11,896 bases of DNA, taken from assembly GCA_002329495.1 (NCBI GenBank), contig DCTH01000038.1, positions 7,888-19,783 of the forward strand, written 5' to 3'. Source of the DNA: Syntrophothermus sp. UBA1445. Its GTDB lineage: Bacteria > Bacillota > Syntrophomonadia > Syntrophomonadales > DTU052. Positions 1 to 5,950 of this stretch are shown piece by piece; the stretch's first letter is position 1, and each line of letters begins with the position of its first letter. Under the pieces are notes generated by a model. It was given only the letters and a program-made list of their open reading frames with translations, was not told where the DNA came from and did no database searches. The translations under genes were made by a program, and so were the position numbers.

Positions 1-905
1 GGATCCTGCCGAAAGGGGGTACGATCCTCGGGACCACCAACCGTGATAATCCATTTGCCTACCCGGTTATGATCAATGGTGAGTTGGTCAAGCAGGATAT
101 GTCCTCGCGGGTCTTGTCCAACCTGCAGTCCCTGCATATTGATGCCCTGGTGGTCATCGGCGGCGACGGAAGCCTGTCCATTGCCAACGAAATGGCCAAG
201 CTGGGAGTCAATGTTGTCGGGGTTCCCAAAACAATAGATAACGATCTTTCAGCGACCGACTATACATTTGGTTTCAACACGGCGGTGGCTACTGCCACTG
301 ATGCCATTGACCGATTGCATACCACGGCGGAGAGTCACCACCGGGTGATGGTCCTGGAAGTGATGGGACGGTACGCCGGCTGGATTGCCCTGGAATCAGG
401 GCTGGCCGGAGGCGCAGATATCATCCTCATTCCAGAAATACCATATGACATCCAATCAGTTTGTAACAAGGTAAATGAACGTTATGCTGCCGGCAAGAAA
501 TTCAGTATTGTGGTGGTTGCAGAAGGTGCCCACCCGGTTGGCGAGGGCATGGTGGTAAAATATACGGTGGCCGAGAGCCACGACCCGGTAAGACTGGGCG
601 GTATCGGCAATAAGGTGGGAGCTGACATTGAAAAGATAACCGGCAGTGAAGCCCGGGTAACTGTTTTAGGTCACCTGCAGCGCGGCGGCAGCCCTTCGCC
701 TTTCGACCGGATACTGGGGACCAGGCTGGGAGTTGCAGCGGTTGAAAGCATTAATAATGGCCTTTTTGGGACCATGGTCAGCTTGCGCGAACCTAATATC
801 GTGAACGTACCTTTGGTGGATGCAATACATGAGCTGAAGAAGGTGCCGGTTGATGGCGATTTAGTTGCTGCTGCTCGTGCCATAGGAATCTGTATGGGTG
901 ACTGA
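1..905 (+). CDS. pfkA: 6-phosphofructokinase, 5'-truncated by window edge
   Basis: Phosphorylates fructose 6-phosphate to fructose 1,6-bisphosphate in glycolysis, in the cytosol. The reading frame is open from base 3, and the first visible residues include GGTILGTT, the conserved loop that lies roughly 65-70 residues into family members. The true start is therefore outside the window and the ATG at 69 is internal. Visible motifs in order are GGDGS (phosphoryl-donor site), PKTIDND (catalytic Asp), SHHR and VMGRYAGW (substrate-binding Arg residues), IPE, and GHLQRGG near the C-terminus. The donor-site residues are mixed: Gly in GGDG is typical of ATP enzymes, while Lys in PKTIDND is typical of pyrophosphate-dependent and group III enzymes. 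The donor, ATP or PPi, is therefore not settled. About 300 residues are visible and the C-terminus is complete. The next gene begins within 75 nt on the same strand. Confidence 0.95.
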   Translation, partial: ILPKGGTILGTTNRDNPFAYPVMINGELVKQDMSSRVLSNLQSLHIDALVVIGGDGSLSIANEMAKLGVNVVGVPKTIDNDLSATDYTFGFNTAVATATDAIDRLHTTAESHHRVMVLEVMGRYAGWIALESGLAGGADIILIPEIPYDIQSVCNKVNERYAAGKKFSIVVVAEGAHPVGEGMVVKYTVAESHDPVRLGGIGNKVGADIEKITGSEARVTVLGHLQRGGSPSPFDRILGTRLGVAAVESINNGLFGTMVSLREPNIVNVPLVDAIHELKKVPVDGDLVAAARAIGICMGD

Positions 906-978
906 ACTTAAGCAGGGGAGGTGTTAGAGCCCTTCCCTTTTGCATGAATACAAGACTTACGGGGGTAGTAACATTGGG

Positions 979-1830
979 GTGAAACGGATTGCAATTCTGG
1001 GGGCGGGCGCAATGGGAGCCGGTATCGCGCAGGTGGCGGCTCAGGGTGGTTATGATGTAATTATTCGTGATCTGCAGATGTCCCTGGTACAGAAGGGTTT
1101 AAATCGTATTCACAGTTCTCTGGAAGAGAAGGTATGTTCCGGTAGGATCTCCGCGGAAGAACGGGACCGAATATTTGCACGAATTACCGGGACTACCGAT
1201 CTGGCCGCGATTCATGATACCGATATGGTGATCGAAGCCATTATTGAGAACGTATCGGTTAAGAAGCAGGTTTTTGCTGAACTGGACAGCCACTGTAATG
1301 CAGATACTATACTGGGGACCAATACCTCGTCGCTTTCAATCTCGGAGATTGCTTCGGCTACTAAGAGCCCACACCGGGTAATCGGCGTACACTTCTTCTA
1401 TCCTGTGCCGGCCATGGAACTGGTTGAGGTGGTAAGAGGTTTGGAGACCTCCGAGGAAACGGTGGCCAAGACCCTTGCGGTTACCCGCAATATGGGAAAA
1501 AAGGCGATTGTAGTGAAACGGGAATCGCCCGGATTTGTAGTCAACCGCATAATGGCCGGGATGATAAACGAAGCCATCTGGGTATACGGTGAAGGCCTGG
1601 CCAGTGCGGAGGATATAGATATGGCCATCAGGCTGGAAACCGGTATGAAGAAAGGGCCACTCGAAATGGCCGATATGCTGGGGCTGGATACATTGTATTC
1701 AGGAATAATGGCGCTATACGAGGAATTCAGGGATCCCAAGTACAGGCCCCACCCGTGCTTTACCACTATGGTAAAATCCGGACACCTTGGTCGCAAGACC
1801 GGTCAGGGATTTTACAAATACGACGAGTAA
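979..1830 (+). CDS. hbd: 3-hydroxybutyryl-CoA dehydrogenase
   Basis: NAD(P)-dependent oxidoreductase interconverting acetoacetyl-CoA and 3-hydroxybutyryl-CoA, used in butyrate formation or beta-oxidation in the cytosol. The Rossmann motif GAGAMGAGIAQ is at residues 8-18, with an acidic strand end around Asp31. The catalytic set is Ser117 (NTSS), His138 (HFF), Glu150 and Asn189 (SPGFVVNR). The C-terminal all-alpha dimerisation domain follows and ends with GRKTGQGFYKY. I chose the GTG at 979 because it gives 283 residues, the usual family length, and puts Ser117, His138 and Glu150 at canonical numbering. A TTG at 940 would add 13 unlikely residues, and the strong AGGGGAGG at 914-921 is too far from either start to decide. 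One oddity is that the usual HFFNP reads HFFYP (Tyr141). It may share an acyl-CoA pathway with the thiolase-like gene downstream. Confidence 0.95.
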   Translation: MKRIAILGAGAMGAGIAQVAAQGGYDVIIRDLQMSLVQKGLNRIHSSLEEKVCSGRISAEERDRIFARITGTTDLAAIHDTDMVIEAIIENVSVKKQVFAELDSHCNADTILGTNTSSLSISEIASATKSPHRVIGVHFFYPVPAMELVEVVRGLETSEETVAKTLAVTRNMGKKAIVVKRESPGFVVNRIMAGMINEAIWVYGEGLASAEDIDMAIRLETGMKKGPLEMADMLGLDTLYSGIMALYEEFRDPKYRPHPCFTTMVKSGHLGRKTGQGFYKYDE

Positions 1831-1897
1831 TGCGGCTGACAACGGCCAAACCCTTGTCAGGTGCAGCTCAAAAACCGCTTAGTAAGGAGGGGGCTTT

Positions 1898-2725
1898 GTG
1901 GTTTGTAAACCGGTAAAACTTAGAGGTCTGCTGGTAGGTATTTTATTGGCCGCGTTTTTCTTCGGGACTGTAATCTGGGGTATAAAGTACGCTTTGGGCC
2001 CGGAAGACAAAACGTTTGAGATGATGTTGCTGGGACCAGCATATGCCATGCTACTGGTCTATACCTGTCTGTGGCTCGGTCTGGCGACCACGAAATACAT
2101 GGCCAGCAACGATGGCCTGGTGATTGCCTGGCTGCATAAGCGTTATACCATCCCTTGGTCAGAGATAACCGAAGTCATAAAAGTCAATGGACGATTAAAC
2201 CTTATCAGTTTCCTGGGGGTCAGCTGGCCGGGATACATCGCGGGAACCTATGACCTGAAAGGGGTTGGGACCTGTAAACTTTTTGGCACCGATCTGGAAC
2301 AACTTCTGGTGATCAAAGCCGGGCCGATCAGCTTTGGGATTACGCCATCCCGTGAATTTATCGAGTTAATTGCCGAGCGTTCTCAGAGAGAGGTTACCGT
2401 TCTTGATCTCTACGATGTTGCCGATGATATTATCGGTAAGATGATTAATGAGGACCTTGTGTATCTGGGGCTTTTCGCTATCAACATTCTGTGTGTCGTC
2501 TTTATAATGATATACCTGGGGATCTTCTTCCCGGGCTCAGGGGCCGATCCCACAGTAATTCTGCTATTGGTTCTGTCTCTGGCCATATTCGCTTTCAACA
2601 TGGTTAATGCCAGCCGTCTCTATCACTACATACCAGTTGCAGCCTACGGGCTTTGGCTGGTGGGCATTATAATCAACATAACATTCCTGGTTATTTCCAT
2701 ATCGATCGTTGGTTTTGGGTTTTAA
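1898..2725 (+). CDS. membrane protein with bacterial PH-like domain
   Basis: Function unknown. The GTG start is fixed by AAGGAGG at 1884-1890, 7 nt upstream. Two hydrophobic segments lie at about residues 9-31 and 42-64. A soluble stretch at about 66-165 follows, and then three more hydrophobic segments at about 187-211, 219-240 and 246-272. The soluble part has the pattern of small bacterial PH domains of the bPH_5 type: a short IPWSEI strand, a Gly/Trp-rich GVSWPGYIAGTY segment, a strand such as LLVIKAG, then FGITPSREFIELI. Families of this shape sit in the membrane with the PH domain exposed, but ligands are not known. It is 67 nt after hbd and 57 nt before the YchF-like gene with no clear terminator, so cotranscription is possible but no functional tie is visible. 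Confidence 0.75.
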   Translation: MVCKPVKLRGLLVGILLAAFFFGTVIWGIKYALGPEDKTFEMMLLGPAYAMLLVYTCLWLGLATTKYMASNDGLVIAWLHKRYTIPWSEITEVIKVNGRLNLISFLGVSWPGYIAGTYDLKGVGTCKLFGTDLEQLLVIKAGPISFGITPSREFIELIAERSQREVTVLDLYDVADDIIGKMINEDLVYLGLFAINILCVVFIMIYLGIFFPGSGADPTVILLLVLSLAIFAFNMVNASRLYHYIPVAAYGLWLVGIIINITFLVISISIVGFGF

Positions 2726-2782
2726 TCTCAGGAAAAGGACCCGACAACCGCAATAAAAAATGAGGCCAAAGAAGGGTAAGAA

Positions 2783-3847
2783 ATGCAGATAGGATTAGTT
2801 GGATTAAGTAACTCTGGAAAGACCACCCTGTTTTCGCTGCTCACCGGAGTAAAGGATGCTGCCGGTTCTCAGGGCAAGACCAACCGCGGTATAGTAAAGG
2901 TGCCCGATTCCCGGGTTGATTATCTATCAGCTCAGTTCAAGCCCAAAAAGACTACTTACGCCACCCTGGAGGCCGTGGACATTCCCGGCCTGATCCCGGG
3001 TACGGAAAGGTCAACCGTTTCTTTTCTGACCACCGTCCGGGAAGCTGATGTCCTGGTGCACGTTATTCAGGACTTCGATAACCCTGAGGCCCCGCACCTG
3101 GAAGGGGACTTGAATCCGTTGCGTGATCTGGAACTGGTGCTGTATGAGCTGCTCCTGGCGGATCTTGATCAGATTGAGAAGCGGATCGAGCGCATGAAAA
3201 CCGGGAAACAGAATAAGGTTAACGAGGCAGAAAGGGTGCTGCTGCTTAAGCTGAAGGAGACTCTGGAAGCCGAACTGCCTATATCCTCTCTGGAACTCTC
3301 AGCAGATGAGGACCTTATGGTCAGGAACTACCGCTTTCTGACCGCTAAACCTTATGTTGTGGTCGTAAACATCGATGAATCACGGATTTCGGACCATGAA
3401 ACCAATCACACCTCGGAAATAGCAGAGTACTACCGGGCTCAGGGGATCCCCCTGCAGTACCTGTCGGCCAAAATCGAGAGTGAGATTGCCGAACTGGACG
3501 GCGACGAACGCCAGCTGTTCCTGGAGGAACTAAATATTGTGGAGTCCGGCCTGGTTATTGTTACCCGTCTGGTCTACACCAGACTGGGCCTTATATCGTT
3601 TTTCACGGTGGGTGAGGATGAGGTTAAGGCCTGGACCATCACCAAGGGAACGGCCGCCCGCGAAGCTGCGGGTAAGATCCACTCCGATATTGAAAGAGGT
3701 TTCATCCGGGCGGAGGTAATAGCTTATGATGACTTCGTAAAAGCCGGCAGCATGGCGGCAGCTCGAAATGAAGGAACCCTGCGCCTGGAGGGCAAGGACT
3801 ATATCGTGAAGGACGGGGATATCGTCCATTACCGTTTTAACGTTTAG
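2783..3847 (+). CDS. divergent YchF/OLA1-type P-loop NTPase with TGS (DUF933) domain
   Basis: A translation-factor-class (Obg-like) nucleotide hydrolase. The P-loop GLSNSGKTT is at residues 7-15, G3 is DIPG at 66-69, the G4-equivalent NIDE is at 196-199, and SAK at 228-230 acts as G5. NIDE replaces the GTPase NKxD, which in the YchF family goes with ATP rather than GTP preference. A helical insert at about 115-165 matches the YchF coiled-coil region. The C-terminal part (about 280-354) is the TGS/DUF933 domain, with GFIRAEVIAYDDF, EGKDYIVKDGD and a final HYRFNV. At 354 residues it is slightly shorter than canonical YchF (about 364). The P-loop differs from the near-invariant GxPNVGKST, so it may be a paralogue rather than the housekeeping copy. 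The start ATG follows a modest AAGAAGGG. Confidence 0.9.
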   Translation: MQIGLVGLSNSGKTTLFSLLTGVKDAAGSQGKTNRGIVKVPDSRVDYLSAQFKPKKTTYATLEAVDIPGLIPGTERSTVSFLTTVREADVLVHVIQDFDNPEAPHLEGDLNPLRDLELVLYELLLADLDQIEKRIERMKTGKQNKVNEAERVLLLKLKETLEAELPISSLELSADEDLMVRNYRFLTAKPYVVVVNIDESRISDHETNHTSEIAEYYRAQGIPLQYLSAKIESEIAELDGDERQLFLEELNIVESGLVIVTRLVYTRLGLISFFTVGEDEVKAWTITKGTAAREAAGKIHSDIERGFIRAEVIAYDDFVKAGSMAAARNEGTLRLEGKDYIVKDGDIVHYRFNV

Positions 3848-3860
3848 TGAATGAATCATG

Positions 3861-3893
3861 AGTGCATCATGGGGACAGTCCCCATGATGCACT
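3861..3893. repeat. perfect palindrome with GGGGAC/GTCCCC core, REP-like
   Basis: Two perfect 16-nt arms (3861-3876 and 3878-3893) flank a single A at 3877, with GGGGACAGTCCCC at the centre and ATGATGCACT on the outer right side. It lies between the YchF-like stop (3847) and the ribosome binding site of the thiolase gene (3909). No U-tract follows, so it is not a standard terminator. The core matches short palindromes that I know to be frequent in Clostridia genomes and that resemble REP elements moved by IS200-like (RAYT) transposases. That origin is inference. Confidence 0.7.
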
Positions 3894-3908
3894 TGAAAAC
3901 ATCCGATT

Positions 3909-3915
3909 AGGAGGG
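3909..3915 (+). promoter_or_regulatory. ribosome binding site fixing the thiolase-like start
   Basis: AGGAGGG lies 6 nt before the GTG at 3922. This rules out the in-frame ATG at 3862, which falls inside the palindrome and would add 20 non-conserved residues. Confidence 0.85.
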
Positions 3916-3921
3916 ATCATT

Positions 3922-5091
3922 GTGTCACTGCGTGGGTGTGCGGCGATTGTGGGTATCGGCGAGCTGGCTCCGATGGTTGACGCCGGTAAAATGACGACCC
4001 TGGGCATGGCATCCCAGGTTACCAGTCGGGCCCTGATCGATGCCGGGCTCAAAATCACCGATATTGATGGGGTATTGGCGGCGCCGGACACCATCGAAGA
4101 CCCGCTGATGTGGGGTGGCCAAGTAGCCGAGTATCTGGGCATAAAGTCCAACTATGTGGATATTGTGGACCTGGGAGGGGCGACCGCCGCCGCCATGGTC
4201 TGGCGGGCTGCTGCGGCTATCAAAGCCGGGATGTGCCATACGGTCCTCTGCCTGACTTCTAATTTATGGAACGTGGAGCGGTTCTACAAAACCTTCATTC
4301 CCCGGCTTTCCACCGAGGCGCAGTATGAACTGCCTTACGGCCCCATGGGCGCCAATTCGGGGTACGCGATGATTGCGCAGCGCCATATGCACCTCTACGG
4401 TACGACTCCCGCTCAATTGGCCAAGGTTGCGGTTGACCAGCGGACAAACGCCTGTCATAATCCGGAGGCCTTATACTGCGGCAAGCCCATTACCATTGAG
4501 GATGTACTGAATTCACCTCTGGTGGTTGACCCCTTGCACCTCCTGGAGATCGTAAAGCCCTGCAGTGGTGCAGCAGCGGTGATCGTTACCGCCAGCGTAA
4601 GGGCTCCCGACTGCAGGTCAAAACCGGTATACCTCCTGGGAGCCGGGGAGCATGCCACCCATTCATCGATCATCTACAGCCCTGATATTACGACTTCACC
4701 AATAAAGCAATCAGCTAAGCGGGCTTTCGCCATGGCCGGTCTGACCCCTGGCGACATGGATCTGGTTTCGCTTTATGACTGCTACACGATTACGGTTATT
4801 GTTTCCCTCGAGGATGCCGGTTTCTGTGGCAAAGGGGAGGGGGGTCCATTCGTAGAAGAGACTGACCTCACCTTCAAAGGCAAACTTCCCTGCAACACCC
4901 ATGGGGGGCAGCTGTCCTGGGGCCAGCCAGGCCTGGCGGGAGGTATGTCTCACGTGACCGAGGCGGTAAGACAGCTGCGGGGCATCTGCGGTGACCGGCA
5001 AGTGCGGGACGCTCGTCTGGCCCTGGTGAACTGTAACGGGGGGATCATGAGCGATCAAGCCACCCTGATCCTGGGAAGGGAGGTCTACTGA
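3922..5091 (+). CDS. thiolase-like protein lacking the N-terminal catalytic Cys (lipid-transfer/SCP2-thiolase type)
   Basis: A thiolase-fold protein of 389 residues, normal family length, acting on CoA thioesters in the cytosol. Visible features are the N-terminal AAIVGIGE strand, DLGGATAAAMVWRAAAAIKAG (83-103), LYDCYT (284-289), NTHGGQLSWGQPG (325-337), an EAVRQLRG helix and NCNGG (370-374). The position where classical thiolases carry the acyl-accepting Cys (C-x-S-G) reads ATAA here, and the usual GHP histidine loop reads GQP. The second cysteine region survives as Cys371. It is therefore unlikely to be a classical acetyl-CoA acetyltransferase. Its ATGA-like TGATG junction with a DUF35 gene recalls the actinobacterial Ltp2/ChsH2 retro-aldolase and archaeal thiolase/DUF35 complexes, where the two proteins bind each other. 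An aldolase-like or acyl-transfer role on a CoA ester is plausible; the substrate cannot be read. Confidence 0.85.
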   Translation: MSLRGCAAIVGIGELAPMVDAGKMTTLGMASQVTSRALIDAGLKITDIDGVLAAPDTIEDPLMWGGQVAEYLGIKSNYVDIVDLGGATAAAMVWRAAAAIKAGMCHTVLCLTSNLWNVERFYKTFIPRLSTEAQYELPYGPMGANSGYAMIAQRHMHLYGTTPAQLAKVAVDQRTNACHNPEALYCGKPITIEDVLNSPLVVDPLHLLEIVKPCSGAAAVIVTASVRAPDCRSKPVYLLGAGEHATHSSIIYSPDITTSPIKQSAKRAFAMAGLTPGDMDLVSLYDCYTITVIVSLEDAGFCGKGEGGPFVEETDLTFKGKLPCNTHGGQLSWGQPGLAGGMSHVTEAVRQLRGICGDRQVRDARLALVNCNGGIMSDQATLILGREVY

Positions 5092-5489
5092 TGAAAAGGC
5101 CCTTTATGCCAATCACCCCTGCTTCGGAACCATACTGGTCATACCTGCAAAAGGATGAACTGTGGATCCCTCGATGTAACTCATGCTCCCAACTGGTATT
5201 CTACCCCCGGGAAATCTGCCCGCACTGTGCCAGCCTTGAGTTTACCTGGGAAAAGATGTCCGGCCGGGGAAAGGTCTACTCCTTTACTGTAATCAGACGA
5301 CCCTTTTTACCGGAGTTCGCAGCCATGTCCCCCTATGTCTTCGCGATTATTGAACTGGAAGAGGGTATCCGGATGGCCAGCAACATCATCAACTGCCAGC
5401 CGAATGATGTGTACATCGGTCAAAGCGTTCGGGCTGTTTTCGAAGAGCATGAAAACGGACGTAAGCTGGTCCTCTTTGAACCAGCGTGA
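5091..5489 (+). CDS. DUF35 OB-fold protein with rubredoxin-like zinc ribbon
   Basis: A small (132 aa) acyl-CoA-binding partner protein. The N-terminal helix (PASEPYWSYLQKDEL) is followed by a zinc ribbon with Cys29-x2-Cys32 and Cys43-x2-Cys46. An OB fold from about residue 55 follows (GRGKVYSFTVIRRPFLPEF, PYVFAIIELEEG). In known cases DUF35 proteins dock onto thiolase-like proteins and channel or position CoA esters. The start ATG overlaps the stop of the thiolase-like gene by one base (TGATG), indicating translational coupling and a 1:1 partnership. All four zinc cysteines are intact. The gene ends 16 nt before the 5506-5553 palindrome. Confidence 0.92.
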   Translation: MKRPFMPITPASEPYWSYLQKDELWIPRCNSCSQLVFYPREICPHCASLEFTWEKMSGRGKVYSFTVIRRPFLPEFAAMSPYVFAIIELEEGIRMASNIINCQPNDVYIGQSVRAVFEEHENGRKLVLFEPA

Positions 5490-5505
5490 AGCCATACGGG
5501 CATGA

Positions 5506-5553
5506 GGACGGTTCTTTACTTGCGCGTAGCAGCGCGCAAGTAAAGAACCGTCC
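5506..5553. repeat. long perfect inverted repeat with GGACGG/CCGTCC ends, REP-like
   Basis: Arms of 21 nt (5506-5526 and 5533-5553) match perfectly around a 6-nt loop, TAGCAG. The outer ends read GGACGGTTCTTTACTTG on the left and its complement plus CC on the right, giving a CCGTCCCC edge. It lies between the convergent DUF35 and DUF503 genes. A transcript from either side would fold into a very stable hairpin, so it could stop or stabilise both mRNAs, though no U-tract follows on either strand. It shares the GGGGAC/GTCCCC word with the palindrome at 3861-3893 but has different arms. A REP-like mobile origin is inferred. Confidence 0.75.
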
Positions 5554-5572
5554 CCGACTTGCTCCTCCTTTC

Positions 5573-5908
5573 TCACTCCATCGGGAGGTACCTGTATTCA
5601 AAGTCAATCACTTCGAAATCGGGATAATTACCCAAATGCCTGTCTATAGCCTCCAGTGTTTCTTCAACTCCATTAAAATTTGAAAAAACCATAGCGAAAC
5701 CCAGGGTGGCCCGTTGCCAGAGATCATCGGCACTACTGTCCACCACCGAGATATTGAAAAGGCTTTGCAGTTTCGATTTTACGCTGTTAATCACCCTTCT
5801 GCGCTCTTTCAGAGAATGCGATGCCGGCAAAAATAGCTCAATTTTTCCGTGTACCCCGTATACAGTGAGCACCTCCCTTAGACGAACCTCGACAACATGT
5901 CTACTCAT
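5573..5908 (-). CDS. DUF503 (YlxP-like) protein
   Basis: A small conserved protein of unknown function; in many Firmicutes YlxP is encoded within the nusA-infB-rbfA translation cluster. The family signature is clear: HGKIELFLPASHSLKERR, then VINSVKSKLQ, LFNISVVDSSADDLWQRATLGF and a C-terminal VEETLEAI helix. The start is uncertain. I give the ATG at 5908 (111 aa). A GTG at 5920 would add four residues, while a GTG at 5872 gives 99 residues and best matches the usual family length, but AAGGGAG there abuts the codon directly. Here the gene stands alone, away from its usual translation-gene neighbours, convergent with DUF35 and divergent from the ATP-grasp cassette. Confidence 0.85.
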   Translation of the reverse strand: MSRHVVEVRLREVLTVYGVHGKIELFLPASHSLKERRRVINSVKSKLQSLFNISVVDSSADDLWQRATLGFAMVFSNFNGVEETLEAIDRHLGNYPDFEVIDFEYRYLPME

Positions 5909-5914
5909 ATAATA
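5885..5914 (+). promoter_or_regulatory. candidate sigma-K (mother-cell sporulation) promoter
   Basis: AACC at 5885-5888 matches the mACm -35 element, and CATATAATA at 5906-5914 exactly fits the CATAnnnTA -10 element of the B. subtilis sigma-K consensus. The gap is 17 nt, one more than the usual 16. Transcription would begin about 30 nt before the ATG at 5951, a normal leader length. The consensus is short and degenerate, so chance is possible. The same bases contain a TATAAT, but no -35 TTGACA lies at a proper distance. Confidence 0.35.
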
Positions 5915-5950
5915 AACCACAGTCTGGAAAAGCGGAAAAGAGGTTGCTTA

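Noticed and set aside
914..941. Hairpin AGGGGAGG / CCTTCCCT (one G-U pair, 9-nt loop) followed by TTT between pfkA and hbd, possible terminator.
   Set aside because: The stem is short and contains a G-U pair, the T-run is only about 3-4 nt, and the left arm is simply a Shine-Dalgarno-like purine run. Too weak to call.
1836..1860. CTGACAA / TTGTCAG inverted repeat after hbd.
   Set aside because: Only 7 bp with an 11-nt loop and no T-tract; within chance expectation, not supportable as a terminator.
3530..3892. 120-codon open frame on the minus strand overlapping the YchF-like C-terminus and the palindrome.
   Set aside because: Antisense to a well-conserved domain, no recognisable protein family, no ribosome binding site; a shadow frame.
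3862..3921. Longer start for the thiolase-like gene at the ATG at 3862.
   Set aside because: The extension is encoded by the palindrome and is not conserved; AGGAGGG at 3909-3915 points to the GTG at 3922.
5506..5553. Intrinsic terminator shared by the convergent DUF35 and DUF503 genes.
   Set aside because: The stem is strong, but no T-tract follows on either strand; kept as a REP-like repeat with only a possible termination effect.
5486..5683. 65-codon open frame through the 5506-5553 hairpin and DUF503 antisense.
   Set aside because: It runs through an inverted repeat and antisense to a conserved gene, with no family resemblance.
5889..5913. Sigma-A promoter with TATAAT at 5908-5913 and TCGACA at 5889-5894.
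   Set aside because: The gap is 13 nt, far short of the 17 nt needed; the sigma-K reading fits better.
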